The position numbers and the translations under genes were made by a program. Shown here one piece after another: positions 1 to 11,827 of a stretch of 64,000 nucleotides of DNA. The notes below the pieces were generated by a model that was given only the letters and a program-made list of their open reading frames with translations, ran no database searches and was not told where the DNA came from. Source of the stretch: Polyporus tsugae (Eukaryota > Basidiomycota > Agaricomycetes > Polyporales > Polyporaceae); NCBI GenBank assembly GCA_024305745.1, contig JAHRBS010000001.1, positions 1,922,001-1,986,000 on the forward strand, read 5' to 3'. The stretch's first letter is position 1; each line of letters opens with the position of its first letter.

Positions 1-24
1 CGAAGGCGGGTTCCGAGGCCACAG

Positions 25-1999
25 ATGTTCCCGCATCACCTATACGCGTTGCTGTTCGCGTTCCTCATCGACTCTCCGACGTCATATGCATTTGGCTCGC
101 AGCAACAGTCTTTCCTCGGGAGCTCTCCCCTCAAGAGCGGGCAGGTGAAGTCGGTGCTGGAGAGGGAGCCTGTGAAGGTGCCGGCATGCAAGCAATTCGT
201 ACGTCTCCTTCCCCGTCTGGTGTTTCTTGCCCTCCTCACCTCACCTGTCTTGATCCATTCAGCCTACAGGTCCTATAGAGACCACCGAGTGTGACTTCGA
301 AACCATGGAGAGTGTAACAGAGACGCTTTACAATGAGTTACACTCGTTAGTCGACATGCCGTTCTTTAAGTTCTTCCGGGTATGTTTTCTGGCTTTCTTT
401 CGGTACCGTGTAGCTCATCCCATGTGCCACAGGTTGATTTATACCGTGACTGTCCGTTTTGGCAAGATAACGGCTTGTGCATGAACCGGGAGTGTGGCAT
501 CACTACAGTAGATGAGGTCAGCATTTCGATGCCCTTCTGTGTGTACATGCGTTCACCTGCTATCTGCCAGAGCGAGATACCCGAGAGGTGGCGCGCCGCG
601 GAGCTCAGTAAAATCGAGATGCCAGAAAGCGACCAGGTGCGTTAACCCGAGTTGGGCACAAGCATTTGGTCTCATTTCACGACAGAGGACAGCCCTCCCT
701 GGGTGCTACTACCGTGATTCAGACTATTGCTTCCTGGACGACATGACTGAAGGGGACTACATCGACCTTTCGCTGAACCCCGAACGCTTTACTGGGTACG
801 CTGGACCTTCGGCGCATCGCGTATGGAAGGCTATCTACGAGGAGAACTGCTTCGGCATGTCAGAGCTCGGTCTGTTGTCTTCAAACTCGCCGAACCCTGC
901 CCTGGTCAGCCTTCCTGACACTATGACAGGCGCGTTGCGAGCGGACGGCACGGAGAGCTCGAAGGAGTGTCTGGAGCGGAGAGTATACTACAAGGTCGTC
1001 TCGGGTCTCCACGCTAGCATTTCGACACATCTATGTTATGAGGAATTGAACCAGACTACTGGTGAATGGGTACGTTCTCACCGCTTTTGTTGCTGTGCAA
1101 GCATTCTCACCTTTTACTGCGCATGTAGGGACCGAACTTGCAATGCTTCATTTCGCGCGTCGCTGCCTACCCTGAGCGTCTCCAGTACATCTACTTCGAC
1201 GCTGTCCTTGTGCTCCGCGCTGTCGCTCGCCTCGGCTCCTATCTCTCGGCCTACGACTACTGTGCGACAGGCACGCATGACGACGACGCGGAGACTCACG
1301 CCCGTCTGTCGAAGGTCATCGACATCGCGCGCAGGGTTGGCCGCTTCGACGAGACGGTCCTTTTCCGCGGCGAGAATGCCAACGTGCTCAAGGCCGAGTT
1401 CAAGAACCACTTCCGAAATGTCACGCGCATCATGGACTGCGTAGGATGCGACCGGTGCAGGCTGTGGGGCAAGGTGCAGACGACCGGCATCGCGACTGCA
1501 TTGAAGATTCTGTTCGAGCTCGATACGATGGCGCTCGAGTGCGTACCTTTTCCTTATCGTGTCTGGGTTTCGTGTCACTTATGCTTGCGCTTCTTGTAGT
1601 CCGAAGTCGAACGCCAACCTGCTCCAGCGCTCGGAAGTCGTCGCGTTGATGAACGTCCTCCACCGACTGGTCGAGTCCCTTCACATGGTCCAGCACTTCC
1701 GCCGTATGTGGGCAGAGAGTGGTGTTGAGGAAGAAGCGCGCCTCATCAAGGTCGCAGAGTCCGAAACGGAGAGTGCACCCAAGGCACACCATTCTCCCGA
1801 CGCGAATGCGCCTTCGCCACCCCAACACTTCCTCGTCGACCTTCTCGATCGGGTCGCATGCTGGGTACGCGCATGTCGCGACGGCACTGTGGGGTGCTTC
1901 CGTGGGCTCATCGACGGTGTTACGGCGATCTTGAACGTGGCGGTGAGCGTGTTCAAGCTGTCTGGGAAGGACCAGGGCCCTGGTCGCAGCGATCTATAG
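25..1999 (+). CDS. ERO1: ERO1, endoplasmic reticulum oxidoreductin
   Basis: FAD-linked thiol oxidase of the ER lumen that re-oxidises protein disulfide isomerase with O2. I read seven exons: 25-198, 263-379, 433-516, 571-636, 686-1069, 1129-1538 and 1600-1999. They join in frame to 544 residues. The start at 25 gives a signal-peptide-like N-terminus (hydrophobic LYALLFAFLI). A start upstream of the window is possible because only 24 bases precede it. Family marks are RDCPFWQDNGLC followed by MNREC (shuttle cysteine pair CxxxxC), SAHRVWKAIYEENCF (FAD-binding Ser/His/Trp) and the catalytic CVGCDRC (CxxCxxC) followed by LWGKVQTTG. All expected cysteines are present. Identity is from motifs seen here; the function is known for the family. 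Confidence 0.93.
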
Positions 2000-2387
2000 T
2001 TGGGAGCGCACGTTTTAGTGGTCGTGGAGGGTGCGGTTATTTATGGGGACTACGCAATTGTACAGCTATAATGATCAAAACACATGTCTACTATACTGGC
2101 AGGAAAGTGTACGGTGATTAATGAATGTCATGGGCCGTTAAGGATCTACACGTTGTGGACGACATATGAGGCGTGTTGCAGCCGGAAGAGGCAGGAGAGT
2201 CGCACGAGAGGGGAGACGCCTGTGGGGGGAGAGCGAGTGGCCCAAGAGTGCCCACGTATATTCCACACACTCACTCTCAACCGGACCCCCATCTCCTTTC
2301 TCATCACGACATTCGTCGTCGGTTTGTCGCTTGGATCCCCCCGTCTCAGGCCTCGCGCTCTTCGGACACCCGTAATCACCCCCCACC
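2000..2387. other. ERO1-vigilin intergenic spacer
   Basis: 388 bases between tandem + strand genes. They should contain the ERO1 3' UTR and the promoter and leader of the KH-domain gene. A pyrimidine-rich stretch (CCCCCCACC) sits directly before the ATG at 2388. No clear TATA box and no further gene are visible. Confidence 0.5.
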
Positions 2388-5300
2388 ATGGCCCTCTCCG
2401 CTGCTGACCTCCAGGTAACTCACTTGCCTTTTCCTACCGCCACCGCCGCATGTTTACCCGCCCTTCCAGAGGAGGCACGAACTGGAAGGTGCCCCAGACC
2501 CGTTCCCCAGCCTTGTCGAAGATACCCCCGTGAAACTCCGCACGGCCACGTCCAACGGCAACGTCGACACCGAGTCGCAAGAGGCGTTCCCGTCTCTCGC
2601 GCCCGCTGCCCAGGCCGGCAACAAGCCTGTCCCCTCCGCCTGGGCCGCGAACGCAGGCCCGCGCATCAAGCCTGCGGCGTCCAAGCAGCCGGTCGTCTCG
2701 GACACGTTTGTGATCTCGTCCATCGAACCGTCCACCGCCGGCAAGGATGGCAAGCCCACGTCGCTCGGCGAGATCATCAAGCAGGTACAGGCACAGCACA
2801 AGGTCAGGCTCGACGCGTCGACCCAGAAGTCCCGCCAGACGACGTTCTTCCTCAAGGCGGACTCGAAGAAGGAGCTGGACAAGGCCAAGCGGAGCTTGCT
2901 CGCGCTCCTCAGCCCCATCGTACGTCTCTCCTCTCATTTTGCGCCCCCTTCGGTCTCGTGGCGTCCCACGTCCACGTTCGGTTGCGACCTTTGGGGTTGG
3001 ACCTGGAGATGCGTGCGCGATAATGTAACACGTTATGACATCCATCAACATGCGTCGGCACGAAGGGACCGCTTAGACTCGTGGGCGAGCAACGGGGTAC
3101 TTCCCCACAACTTCGTGTGGGCGTTTCCTCTCATATGGCGTCCTTCGGCACGCATCATGCCATGCAGATTGCAGCAATCCGTGTATCGACGGAGCTTCCT
3201 CATGGAATCGAGGTCACTCAGAACTGGCTTGCACGACAGCGGGGAAGAGCTTCGCAGCTTGTTCTTCCCTGCTGTGGTGTTGGGTGTTTTATGTGGCGTT
3301 CGGGGCTCGATTTCGGAGGCCGAGCTTAGCCAAGAAGCCTCCGAAGTACGTGGTTTCCCTAACGAATCACTAACTATTGCACGCCTTGCTCGCCTCAAGA
3401 ACTTACCAGCATGAACTGCGGTAGACCCTAACACCCCTTCGCACCTCCAGACCTATTTGGTCTATAAAGTTGACTGCAGTAGCTTATCGTGCTAAGCAAA
3501 CATTGAGTGTAGAGGACGCATCGAGAGGGTCCGTTACCCCCCTTTAATCCCTCAGAAACATCATTTTCCTCGATGGCTTATATTGACGACGCGTGTCCGT
3601 AGGTGACTTTGGTTTTGAACGCCCCAGCTTCCACCATCCCCACCATCATCGGTCCCAAGGGCGTCACTTTGAAGCAGGTTCGTGACCAGACCAACGTCAA
3701 GATCGACATCCCCCGCCGCGACACACTCACCCCTGCCAACGGTACTGCCTCGATCGACCCCTCGCGCACGGCTACGCCTCTTCCTGGCACCCCGGTCAAC
3801 GGGGATGAAGAGGAGGAGCCCACTATTCCCATCACGATCTCCGGTCCGCAGCCTCTTGTGTACGAGGCCCAGGCTCTGCTTAACGACATCATCGCGACCA
3901 AGCGTTCTCGCGCTACTCAGCGCGTCCGCGACATCCCCGAGCATATTTTGCCGTTCATCCTCCCGCGCCGCAAGACGTTCGAGGACGCGGCTAACGGTGG
4001 CGACATTAGCCTTACACTGAACGCCGCTGCTCGTGAGATCACCGTCTCCGGAGACCGCGAGGCCGTCTCGCGCGTCATCGAGTCCATCAAGTCGGCGGTT
4101 GATTACTTCACGGCCGAGACCATCTCGCTCAAGTTGTCTCTGCCCAAGCGGCAGCACCGCCTGCTCACTGGCAAGAACGCAGAGGAGATCATGGCTAAGG
4201 CTCGCTGCGCGGTTATTCTTCCCAGACCAGAGGAGGCCAGCGAAGAAATCATTCTTTGGGCCAAGGGCACCGACGTCGGACTTGGTGTTCAGGCCGTTAT
4301 GGAAAAGGCTAATTCGGCGTATATTCACGAGTTCCCCCTCCCTGGTCCCATCTCCGTCTCCCGGCAGTTCCTCACGTACATGGTGCGCGTCAACTATGCG
4401 AAGACACTTTCTACTGCGAACCCCAGCGTGCAGGTCTTCACTCCTCCGCTCTCAACTCTGGATCGCGCCACGACTATCAACGTTGACATCGTCGGCGATA
4501 AGCCCAATGTCGATTCGGCGGTCAGCCAGCTCTCTGCGCTCATTGGCAAGCTCTATGGCGCAACGAAGGAGGTCCAGATCGACTGGCTCTTGCACCGCAT
4601 CATCAACTCGCACAAGAACGCGAAGAAGATAAAGGGTTTCCACGAGGGCCACAACGTCCTTGTCTTCTTCCCTCCGGAGTCTGCGGAACAGTCCACAGTC
4701 CTCCTCGTCTATGACCCCACCTCTCCCAACGCGTCTCCGTCTCCGATCGAGAAAGCCAAGAGCGTCGAGGATGTCGAGAAGGAGCTCCTCAAGCTCGTTC
4801 GTGACGCTGCGGATGTGAAGACTCAGACGATCGAGGTTGAGCAGAAGTGGCACGAGGCGGTCATCGGACGTAATGGCACGACTCTCAACGCGATTATCGG
4901 CGAGGACAAGACGCTCTCGATCAAGCTTGGCGCAGAGGCTGGCCAGGATTCCGAAGACTACATCCTCGTCCACGGGATCAGCGCTGACGTCGACCGTGCT
5001 GTCGCCGAGATCCGCAAGATCGTCGAGGATGCGAAGAACGAGGCGATCGTGAGCAGCCACTTTACCGAGTTCGAGATTGAGCGCGAGTACGTCGGTCGCA
5101 TTGTTGGCGCTGGCGGGGCTGGCGTGAACAAGCTCCGCGACACGCTCGGTGTGAAGATTGACTTTTCGGACGAGGGAGAGGAGAAGGAGAAGGAAGGTGG
5201 TAAGAAGAAGAAAGCTGTGCACCTCAAGAGCAAAGTTAAGATCGTCGGCCGCAAGGAGAATGTCGAGGAGGCCAAGCGTCGTATCCAGGCTCAAGCGGAG

Positions 5301-7075
5301 CGCCTTGCGGACGAAACCTCCGAGGTCCTCAAGATTCCGCACCAGTACCACTCTTCGCTCATCGGTCAGAGTGGCAAGTATGTCATCCGGCTCGAGGAGA
5401 AGTATGCCGTCAAGATCACATTCCCTCGCGAGTCGTCTGCCGACGGTGAGGGCAAGACGCGCGAGGTTCTCAAACCTGACGAAGTTCTCCTCAAGGGTGG
5501 CAAGAAGGGTGTCGCGCAGGCCAAGCAGGAGCTTCTCGATGCCGTCGAGTTCGAGAAGGAGTCGAACAATGTCGTCAAGTTCACCGTCCCTGTTCGCTCC
5601 GTCGCGCGCATCCTCGGCAAAGCTGGTTCGACCATCAACGAGATCAAGGACACCTCGAACGTTCAGATCGATGTCGACAAGTCGCCCGACGACAAGGACA
5701 ACGCGAGCATCACCATTCGCGGCACCAAGAAGGCCATCGCTGATGCGAAGGCTGCCATCCTCACCATCTCGGAGCAGGTCGCTGAGGAGACGACCGCGAC
5801 GGTCGACGTGCCCAGCAAGTTCCACCGCACCATCATTGGTGCTGGCGGGCAGGGCCTCAAGGACCTCATCGCCCGCTGCGGTGGACCGACCGACTCGAGG
5901 GCTCAGGCTGGGTTGATCCGATTGTGCGTGTTTTGCATGGTGTGTGCTTGTGTAAGGCGATGACGTTGATGCTGTGTGGTGTGTAGCCCCCGCCAGGGTG
6001 AGCCTGGTGACGAAGTCCGCCTCCGCGGTGAGCCCAAGCTCGTCGCAAAGCTTAAGACGGAGCTCGAGAAGGTCGCTGCAGACCTGAAGGACCGTGTCGT
6101 CCTCGGTGTCGACGTCCCCGTCGCACAGCATCGTGCTCTCATCGGTCGCGGTGGTCAGCACCTCAACGACCTCCAGAACCGTACCGGGGCGCAGATCCAG
6201 TTCCCTGGTTCGCGTTCGTACGCTCAGGTCGGCGAGCCCGCCAACGCTGCTGATCTCGCTGGCGTCGACCCTGGCAACCTCGTTAAGGTCTCTGGTCCTC
6301 GTGCGGCTTGCGAGAAAGCTGTCGCAGAGCTCAAGGTAACGCATTCATGCAGCAATCTGGCATCCCTGCGACCTGGTACTCACTGTTGGTCTATCTGCAG
6401 GCTCAGATTAAACCCCCTGCTCCCGAGGGCGTGACTGGCACCGTCACTGTCCCGCTGAAGTACCACTACGCTGTCTCCCAGCAGGGTAACCTGTTCCGCC
6501 AGCTTCGCTCCTCTGGTGTACACGTCGAGCAGTCCGTGCTCCCGTCCAAGCCAGCCGTGCCGCCTCAGCCTGCTTCTCAAGGCGCTGGTGCGACTGCCCG
6601 CATCGACGATCCCGATGCCGAGGAGGTCACCACCAACGCGGAGTGGCAGGTGGTCTCCAACTACCAGGAGGCGGAGGAGGGTGACTCTGAATGGACGCTC
6701 AAGGCCCGTGACCAAGCGGGTCTTGACCGCGCGTTGAAGCTTATCAACGAGGGTCTCGCACATGCCGAGAAAATGACCCATGTCGGGTTCCTCACTCTCC
6801 CCGATCGCTCGATGTTCCCTCGCATCGTTGGTTCGAAGGGCTCGAATGTCGCGCGTCTACGTAACGAGAGCGGCGCGGACATTACTGTCAGCCACGAGGA
6901 CAGCACCATCGTCATTGTTGGTGCGTATACAACATTCATTTGATAGGTGGGGCTTGGTATGCTGAACCGTCCCTTTGTTGCAGGTTCTGAGACCGCCATC
7001 ATTGCGGCGAAGGATGCCATCCTGAAGATGACATCCAACAGTGGCCCGAGGCGTGGCGGACGGAGGGGCGACTAA
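2388..7075 (+). CDS. Vigilin/Scp160-like multi-KH RNA-binding protein
   Basis: Polyribosome- and ER-associated RNA-binding protein of the vigilin (yeast Scp160) family. Six exons join in frame to 1252 residues: 2388-2414, 2470-2919, 3603-5923, 5987-6335, 6401-6920 and 6984-7075. At least nine KH-type GxxG loops can be read: IIGPKG, LLTGKNAEE, VIGRNG, IVGAGG, LIGQSG, ILGKAG, IIGAGG, LIGRGG and IVGSKG. The C-terminus is basic and Arg/Gly-rich (RRGGRRGD). The first exon codes only nine residues, and intron 2 is 683 bases, about ten times the local norm. The long antisense frame across this gene is a codon-bias shadow. Identity as a vigilin-type protein is firm; orthology to SCP160 rests on domain number and order. 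Confidence 0.93.
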
Positions 7076-7150
7076 AGTTCTAGCTTAGTATCTCACTGGT
7101 AGTATCATCTAAGGATAATATGTGAAATCAGTTGCATGGGATGGTTCATG

Positions 7151-7171
7151 CCCAGTGAGAACCCCTCCCAT
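7151..7171 (+). repeat. Left arm of 21-bp inverted repeat
   Basis: The sequence begins CCCAGTGAGA and is the exact reverse complement of 8764-8784. It starts 75 bases after the vigilin stop codon, so it should be transcribed in the vigilin 3' UTR. Confidence 0.85.
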
Positions 7172-7890
7172 TGCCAGCGATTGGGAGGCAATTCGAGCAA
7201 TTGAGATCTTTTGCCTGCCATTCTCGGCGCTTGTAGGGTCTATTTTCGGGTCGAAGCTATATACGTAGTTGTAGTTTGGGTTGACTTTTATAAACAGGTT
7301 GCTCGATTTATACAACTACCTCGGGCGCCTGACACGTCTTATGTCGAAACTAAGAACAGGTTGATACATCTAAGTATGTTGTACTTTCATCCACTCTGCC
7401 CCAACCTGTGTCCGTTGTCGACTGCCCCCCGATCCCGCGCCGTCCATGACGCCATCAGCATCCCCGACATACTTAAAGACGGGGGAAATTGTCCTCCCCT
7501 CTGCCCACTTCTTGCTTTCCCCCACCATCTCCCCCATGGCGCGCTCCCCCGACATTCGCTTTCCCGCCCTCTGCTTCCCTTTTCCGGCCACACGCGCGCC
7601 ACTGTGAGCAAAGAGGTGCGCAGATCAGTAGGGTTCCAAGATGACACACGCCGCGAGCTAACTCATTGATGCGCGCAGGACTCGGAGCTTCTTAGGGCAG
7701 GTGGCGAACGGTGCGAGCATCTGCGCGGAGCGCTCGCGGGCGGGATTGGGGAGTGCACCAACATGCGCGCGGGGCAGGTGGACACTGGGCTTACAGAGTC
7801 TGAGATCTGAGGTGCAGAGACGGTGTGGGGTCGCGCGAGCTCGTAGGATCCGCGGACGTACGCAGCGCGCGGATTCGGAACCAGTACTGG

Positions 7891-8464
7891 TACAGTAGAC
7901 ACCCTCTTAACGCATACCCCTCGGGAAGGGGTCCGTGGTATGTGTTATTAGGGGTCATGGGTTATGGGAGGCGTCGATATTAGGCGCCCACCAAGGGACG
8001 AGACTTCTGATTATAGGCGCCCACCATGTGGTGGAGTCGTTCGTACATAGGTGGTCTAACTAGACTAGTCTATCTAGTACGTGCAAAGAAGTCAGTGATT
8101 TCAGTAGGGACCATAATCGATTTGTTCTCGGCGCGACGAGCAAGGAGTTGAGATTTTCGCAATGCAAAAGTGGCTTCTAGGACCTTAAGCCCTCTTTTGA
8201 GGATTTCGATCGCTTTCGGGGCCATAGGGAGGAGCGACAGGGGATTAAGGAACAATTTTATTCAACCGCAGCACCGTATGTGCCCAACAATTGAAATTAC
8301 ATAACGTCCAGGTATGCCTTTATCCCGGCCCGAAGGGGTATGCGTATGCGTTATCAGGGGATTATGCGTTTTCCCCCCTTCCCCAAGTCGGGAAAGGCCT
8401 CGAGCCATGCGTTATAAGGGGTTATGCGTTATGAGAAGTATGCGTTAAGAGGGTGTCTACTGTA
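7891..8464. mobile_element. Tc1/mariner-type MITE with perfect 25-bp TIRs
   Basis: A non-autonomous DNA transposon. The terminal repeats at 7893-7917 and 8438-8462 are perfect reverse complements over 25 bases and begin CAGTAGACACCC. Each end is bordered by the dinucleotide TA (7891-7892 and 8463-8464), the target duplication expected of Tc1/mariner/pogo elements. The interior has several subterminal copies of a TATGCGTTA motif near the right end. A 61-residue frame on the minus strand (8070-8255, rich in Arg/Lys/Ala) might be a remnant of a transposase C-terminus, but I cannot confirm that. Total length is about 570 bases, so it cannot encode a full transposase. Confidence 0.85.
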
Positions 8465-8763
8465 GCACCCCCTGTATCTATTTTTGGTCACCCGAATAGA
8501 CTGCATTCAACGTACCGAATAGTCGCGGATGCACGGAACGAGCGGAGCGTCGGAGGCTTCCTGGGTCGATTGCAAACCTTTCCTATCTTTTTGTGGCGGA
8601 CAGACAGCGGGAAACAGACCAGTTTCGAACGAAAAAGATCACCGCAAAATGCGCGGGAGGACAACTAGCTTTTGGTCTCGATATTTGACCATTCCCCTCT
8701 TTTTCTACTAAATACAGCCAAGTATTACAGATATTCGACGGGAAAAGACGACAAAGGCCGGAA

Positions 8764-8784
8764 ATGGGAGGGGTTCTCACTGGG
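8764..8784 (-). repeat. Right arm of 21-bp inverted repeat
   Basis: Exact reverse complement of 7151-7171. Read on the minus strand, it lies 117 bases after the SR140 stop codon and has the same sense orientation as the copy in the vigilin 3' flank. Confidence 0.85.
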
Positions 8785-8900
8785 ACGCGTGATGTACGAA
8801 ACGAAACCCTTGCATCAGCGAACACAGCATATACGATATCAGCCAAAGTAAGTACATCCAACAAGTGTAGCCAAAGGCATCAAGCAGCAGACATCAGATT

Positions 8901-11827
8901 TCATGCTGAGACAGGTTTACCATCAATGTCGTCCATTGGCTCGCCGTCGACGTCACCTGAATCCATGGGTGCGCCGTCAAGGTCGTCACCAAAAGGTTCG
9001 CCATCGAGGTCATCCATAGGAGCACCGTCCACGTCCTCCATCGGCTCTCCGTCAACGTTCTCCAGCGGCATGCCATCGACATCCGCGTCAATGGGGTCAC
9101 CGTCCACGTCGTCTACCGGTTTCCCGTCAACATCGCTGCCCTCATCCATTGGCTCTCCATCATCGGACTGAGCAGCAGCAGCCATGTCTGTGGCTTCGGC
9201 CATGCCAGCCGGCTTGAACGCGCTCGTGTTGAACTTGAATGTCAAAGCGGGCGCGGTCTCCTTGACAATGTCGTCGGCTGGCTGCTCCATCGTACCTCCG
9301 CCGTCGGCCTGCATAGTCGCGCCCTCGAGGCGGGCCCGAAGTTCAGTTGTGTACTCAGGCGCGAAGACGATCCAGTCCTCCCAGATGTCCACGACGCCGG
9401 TAATCTGCTTCTTGAACGTTTCCGCGGTGATTCGGCCGGGGAAGGAGTGATAGATCGTCGAGAGGTGGTCGAAGACGAGGCCGAGGCGGGACTGGAACTC
9501 CTGCCGGAACTTCCACGCCATGGGCAGGGGTGCCGCGGAGTTGTGGAGGATGTCGCAGATCAGGTGCAGGCGCGCGACCTTGCGCGGGACGGCCGTGCCG
9601 TCGACCACGAGGGATGAGATGATGATGTCTGCGACCTTGTGAAACTTCCGTTAGACAAACGCGAACGCTGGGGGAGGAGGATGAGTCAGAGGAGCGGCGT
9701 ACCTCCGCTGCCGCCTCAGCGTGCTCCAAACTGAACGTCATGCAGCGCGCCATCTCGCCCCGTCGCCCGGACAGCGCACGAAGCATGGCCTCAAATCGGC
9801 GGCGAGCAAGCTTACCCAATTCATGCTTACGGCCGCGCTCCCGCTCCGATTCCTCTTCCGAGTCCGTAGAATAGATTGAATTGTAGCCCTGCAACGGTGT
9901 CGGCATCCCGATCGATCGATAGAAGGAATAAGCACTAGTAGACATACCTCATCATCGAACTCAGGTTCTAGCGATTCTCTTCTTTCCAGTAACGAACGGT
10001 AGTACCGGTGGCGTCGGTGCTGCATATCCGCCATGAGTATGCTGACGACACTGTGGTCTGGGCTCGGCATTTCACATACCTCTTTTTTCAAAAAAGCATA
10101 CTTCGGATTCGATTTCTCCCGCTCTTGCAGGGCCTTTTCATATTCCTCGTCATGCCCTCTTACTTCCGACGCAACGGTTCGGATAAATTGTTCCGTAACT
10201 TCGTCATCCCCCGGCATTTGGGAAGTCGGGCTACGTGATCTTCGTCTTCGCGGTGAACGGCTACGACTATCATCATAGTGGTGGGAGCGCCGATGGCGCG
10301 AAGGGGAACGGGAACGACTTGGAGAATATGAGCGGCTCCGCGACCGGCGTGAAGAGCGGTGATCGCGCGAGCGATCAAGTTCCCGCCCATGAGACGGTGA
10401 ACGCGATCTGCGTCCCTGCTCCCGGCCCCTGTCCCTGTCTCGTCGAGCGGGCGATTGGGACCGTGATACTGATCTTGACCTCGACCGTTTCACGACTGCG
10501 GGAGTCGGTAAGCCCTGTGCTTACTAACACCGAAAAGTCGAACGGTGGCTCACCATACATCGGCTTCGCAGCAATAGGAACGGCTTTGCTCCATCCAACC
10601 CGAAGGATAGAACCACCCCAATCATACCCGTCGAATTCCCGAAGGGCGGCTTCGGCATCCCGACGTTTCATGAATGAGACAAACCCACTCAAGCCCGCGT
10701 TCTTGTTTCTCCTCGTGGCCGTCATGTCGGCTCCTGGACCTTGGGTGGCATCGCTCCGCGGCCACATAATTTTGACCTAAGACGCGCACATACAGTGAGT
10801 GAGAACGGGGCAACACTGAGATAAAAATAAATCGACTTACAGAGCCTACGGGCCCCGCTCGGGCGAAAAAGGTGCCCAATGATTGTTCATTGACATGGGC
10901 AGGGAGATTCGCTACGAACACGTTGGACGTCTATTGGCAGTCCGAGTTAACAGTCAAATATACGCGGAAACGAACGGCTTACTAACCTCGGGGTCCCCTC
11001 TATCCTTGCTGCCACTTTGACCCTCGTACGCTAACGGCGCATTAGCAACGTTTGCGAGCCCCAAAACAGTGCTACTCACCGGCGATGGAAGTGACAGACC
11101 TTCCCTGGGTAGCTAGAGGTCGCCGTGAGCATCCCAAATCCGCTTGTGCATCTATCTGGGCATGGCATACCATGGCGAGATAGACGGGCTTCCCTACTCG
11201 CCTGATCCCTGATCCAAGATGTCAGGCTCCTGCGCATAGAACACTTGGTGGCCGGACTTACTTCTTGATCTCTTCTAAGAAAGAATCCATGGCCCGCTTC
11301 CCTTTCGGCTTCGGAGGCGCAAGAGGGGGAGAGGGTGGCCGCTGAATGGCGCGGTGGTTTAACCGGTTGCTCATGCTGCACACTAAACAGGAAATGGGAC
11401 GCGCACCATGGATGGCTCCTCAAAGGCACGAGACACGTCCACCGCCTTGGGCTTCACGGCGGGCGCATACGTCGACCCGGTATCATGTCCTGCCTTCACG
11501 AATGTCGACGCGCTCTTCTTCCTGTCTGACCCCTCTCCCTGGAACGCGTCCAAAAACTCCGCATACGCCTTCGCCGCGTTCTCTTCCTCCTCCTTGCGCT
11601 TTGCCTCCGCAGCCTCCTTTTCCTTTTCGCGCTTGGACTTGCGCAGAGTGCCCTGCGTGTAGACGTTCTTCTTGTGATCGTCTACTTCCTTTTGCTAATC
11701 ACATAGGGAAGAACGGTCGGTGAGCGTGCATGCGTGGAGAAGAAGCTTGAGTCCATCGCACTGGGAACGAGGTTTCTTCGTCGTCATTGTCGAAGAAGGC
11801 CGCGAGACGCGACTTTGTTTTATCCAT
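8901..11827 (-). CDS. U2 snRNP-associated SR140 (U2SURP) splicing factor
   Basis: Nuclear pre-mRNA splicing factor associated with the U2 snRNP. Twelve exons join in frame to 756 residues; the first is 11827-11762 and the last 9635-8901. Domain order is: N-terminal charged region with FLEEIK; RRM (NVFVANLPAHVNEQSLGTFF, then VKIMWPR, then GFVSFMKRRDAEAALREF); an arginine-serine block (SRSRSYSPSRSRS); SURP-like segment (EQFIRTVASEVRGHDEEYEKA); CTD-interacting domain (LRALSGRRGEMARCMTFSLE, then VARLHLICDILHNS, then WEDWIVF). It ends in acidic tandem DVDGxPM repeats. Human SR140 shares the RRM-SURP-CID order and has its RS region at the C-terminus, so the RS block between RRM and SURP is a difference. 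All splice sites used are GT-AG. Confidence 0.93.
8905..9160 (-). repeat. Acidic tandem repeat coding the SR140 tail
   Basis: About ten degenerate copies of a unit coding D-V/L-D-G-x-P-M/F/L-x-D/E, for example DVDGEPMDD, DVDGDPIDA and DLDGAPMDS. The DNA shows matching repeats of roughly 24-30 bases. The segment is in frame and ends at the stop codon. Confidence 0.85.

Larger units (their letters stand above)
7076..8900. other. Convergent intergenic region with mobile-element remains
   Basis: 1.8 kb between the convergent vigilin and SR140 genes. It holds both 3' UTRs, a 21-bp inverted repeat near its two edges and a TA-flanked MITE, each listed separately. I see no supported protein gene. 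A start codon at 7536 followed by plausible splice sites gives no recognisable protein. Confidence 0.6.

Noticed and set aside
4452..6344. 630-codon open frame antisense to the vigilin gene
   Set aside because: It mirrors the GC-rich codon pattern of the KH-domain exon, crosses an intron and has no recognisable content.
7536..7898. Possible two-exon gene (ATG at 7536, donor at 7604, acceptor at 7678) running into the MITE end
   Set aside because: The splice sites are plausible, but the product has no known features and the frame ends inside the transposon terminal repeat.
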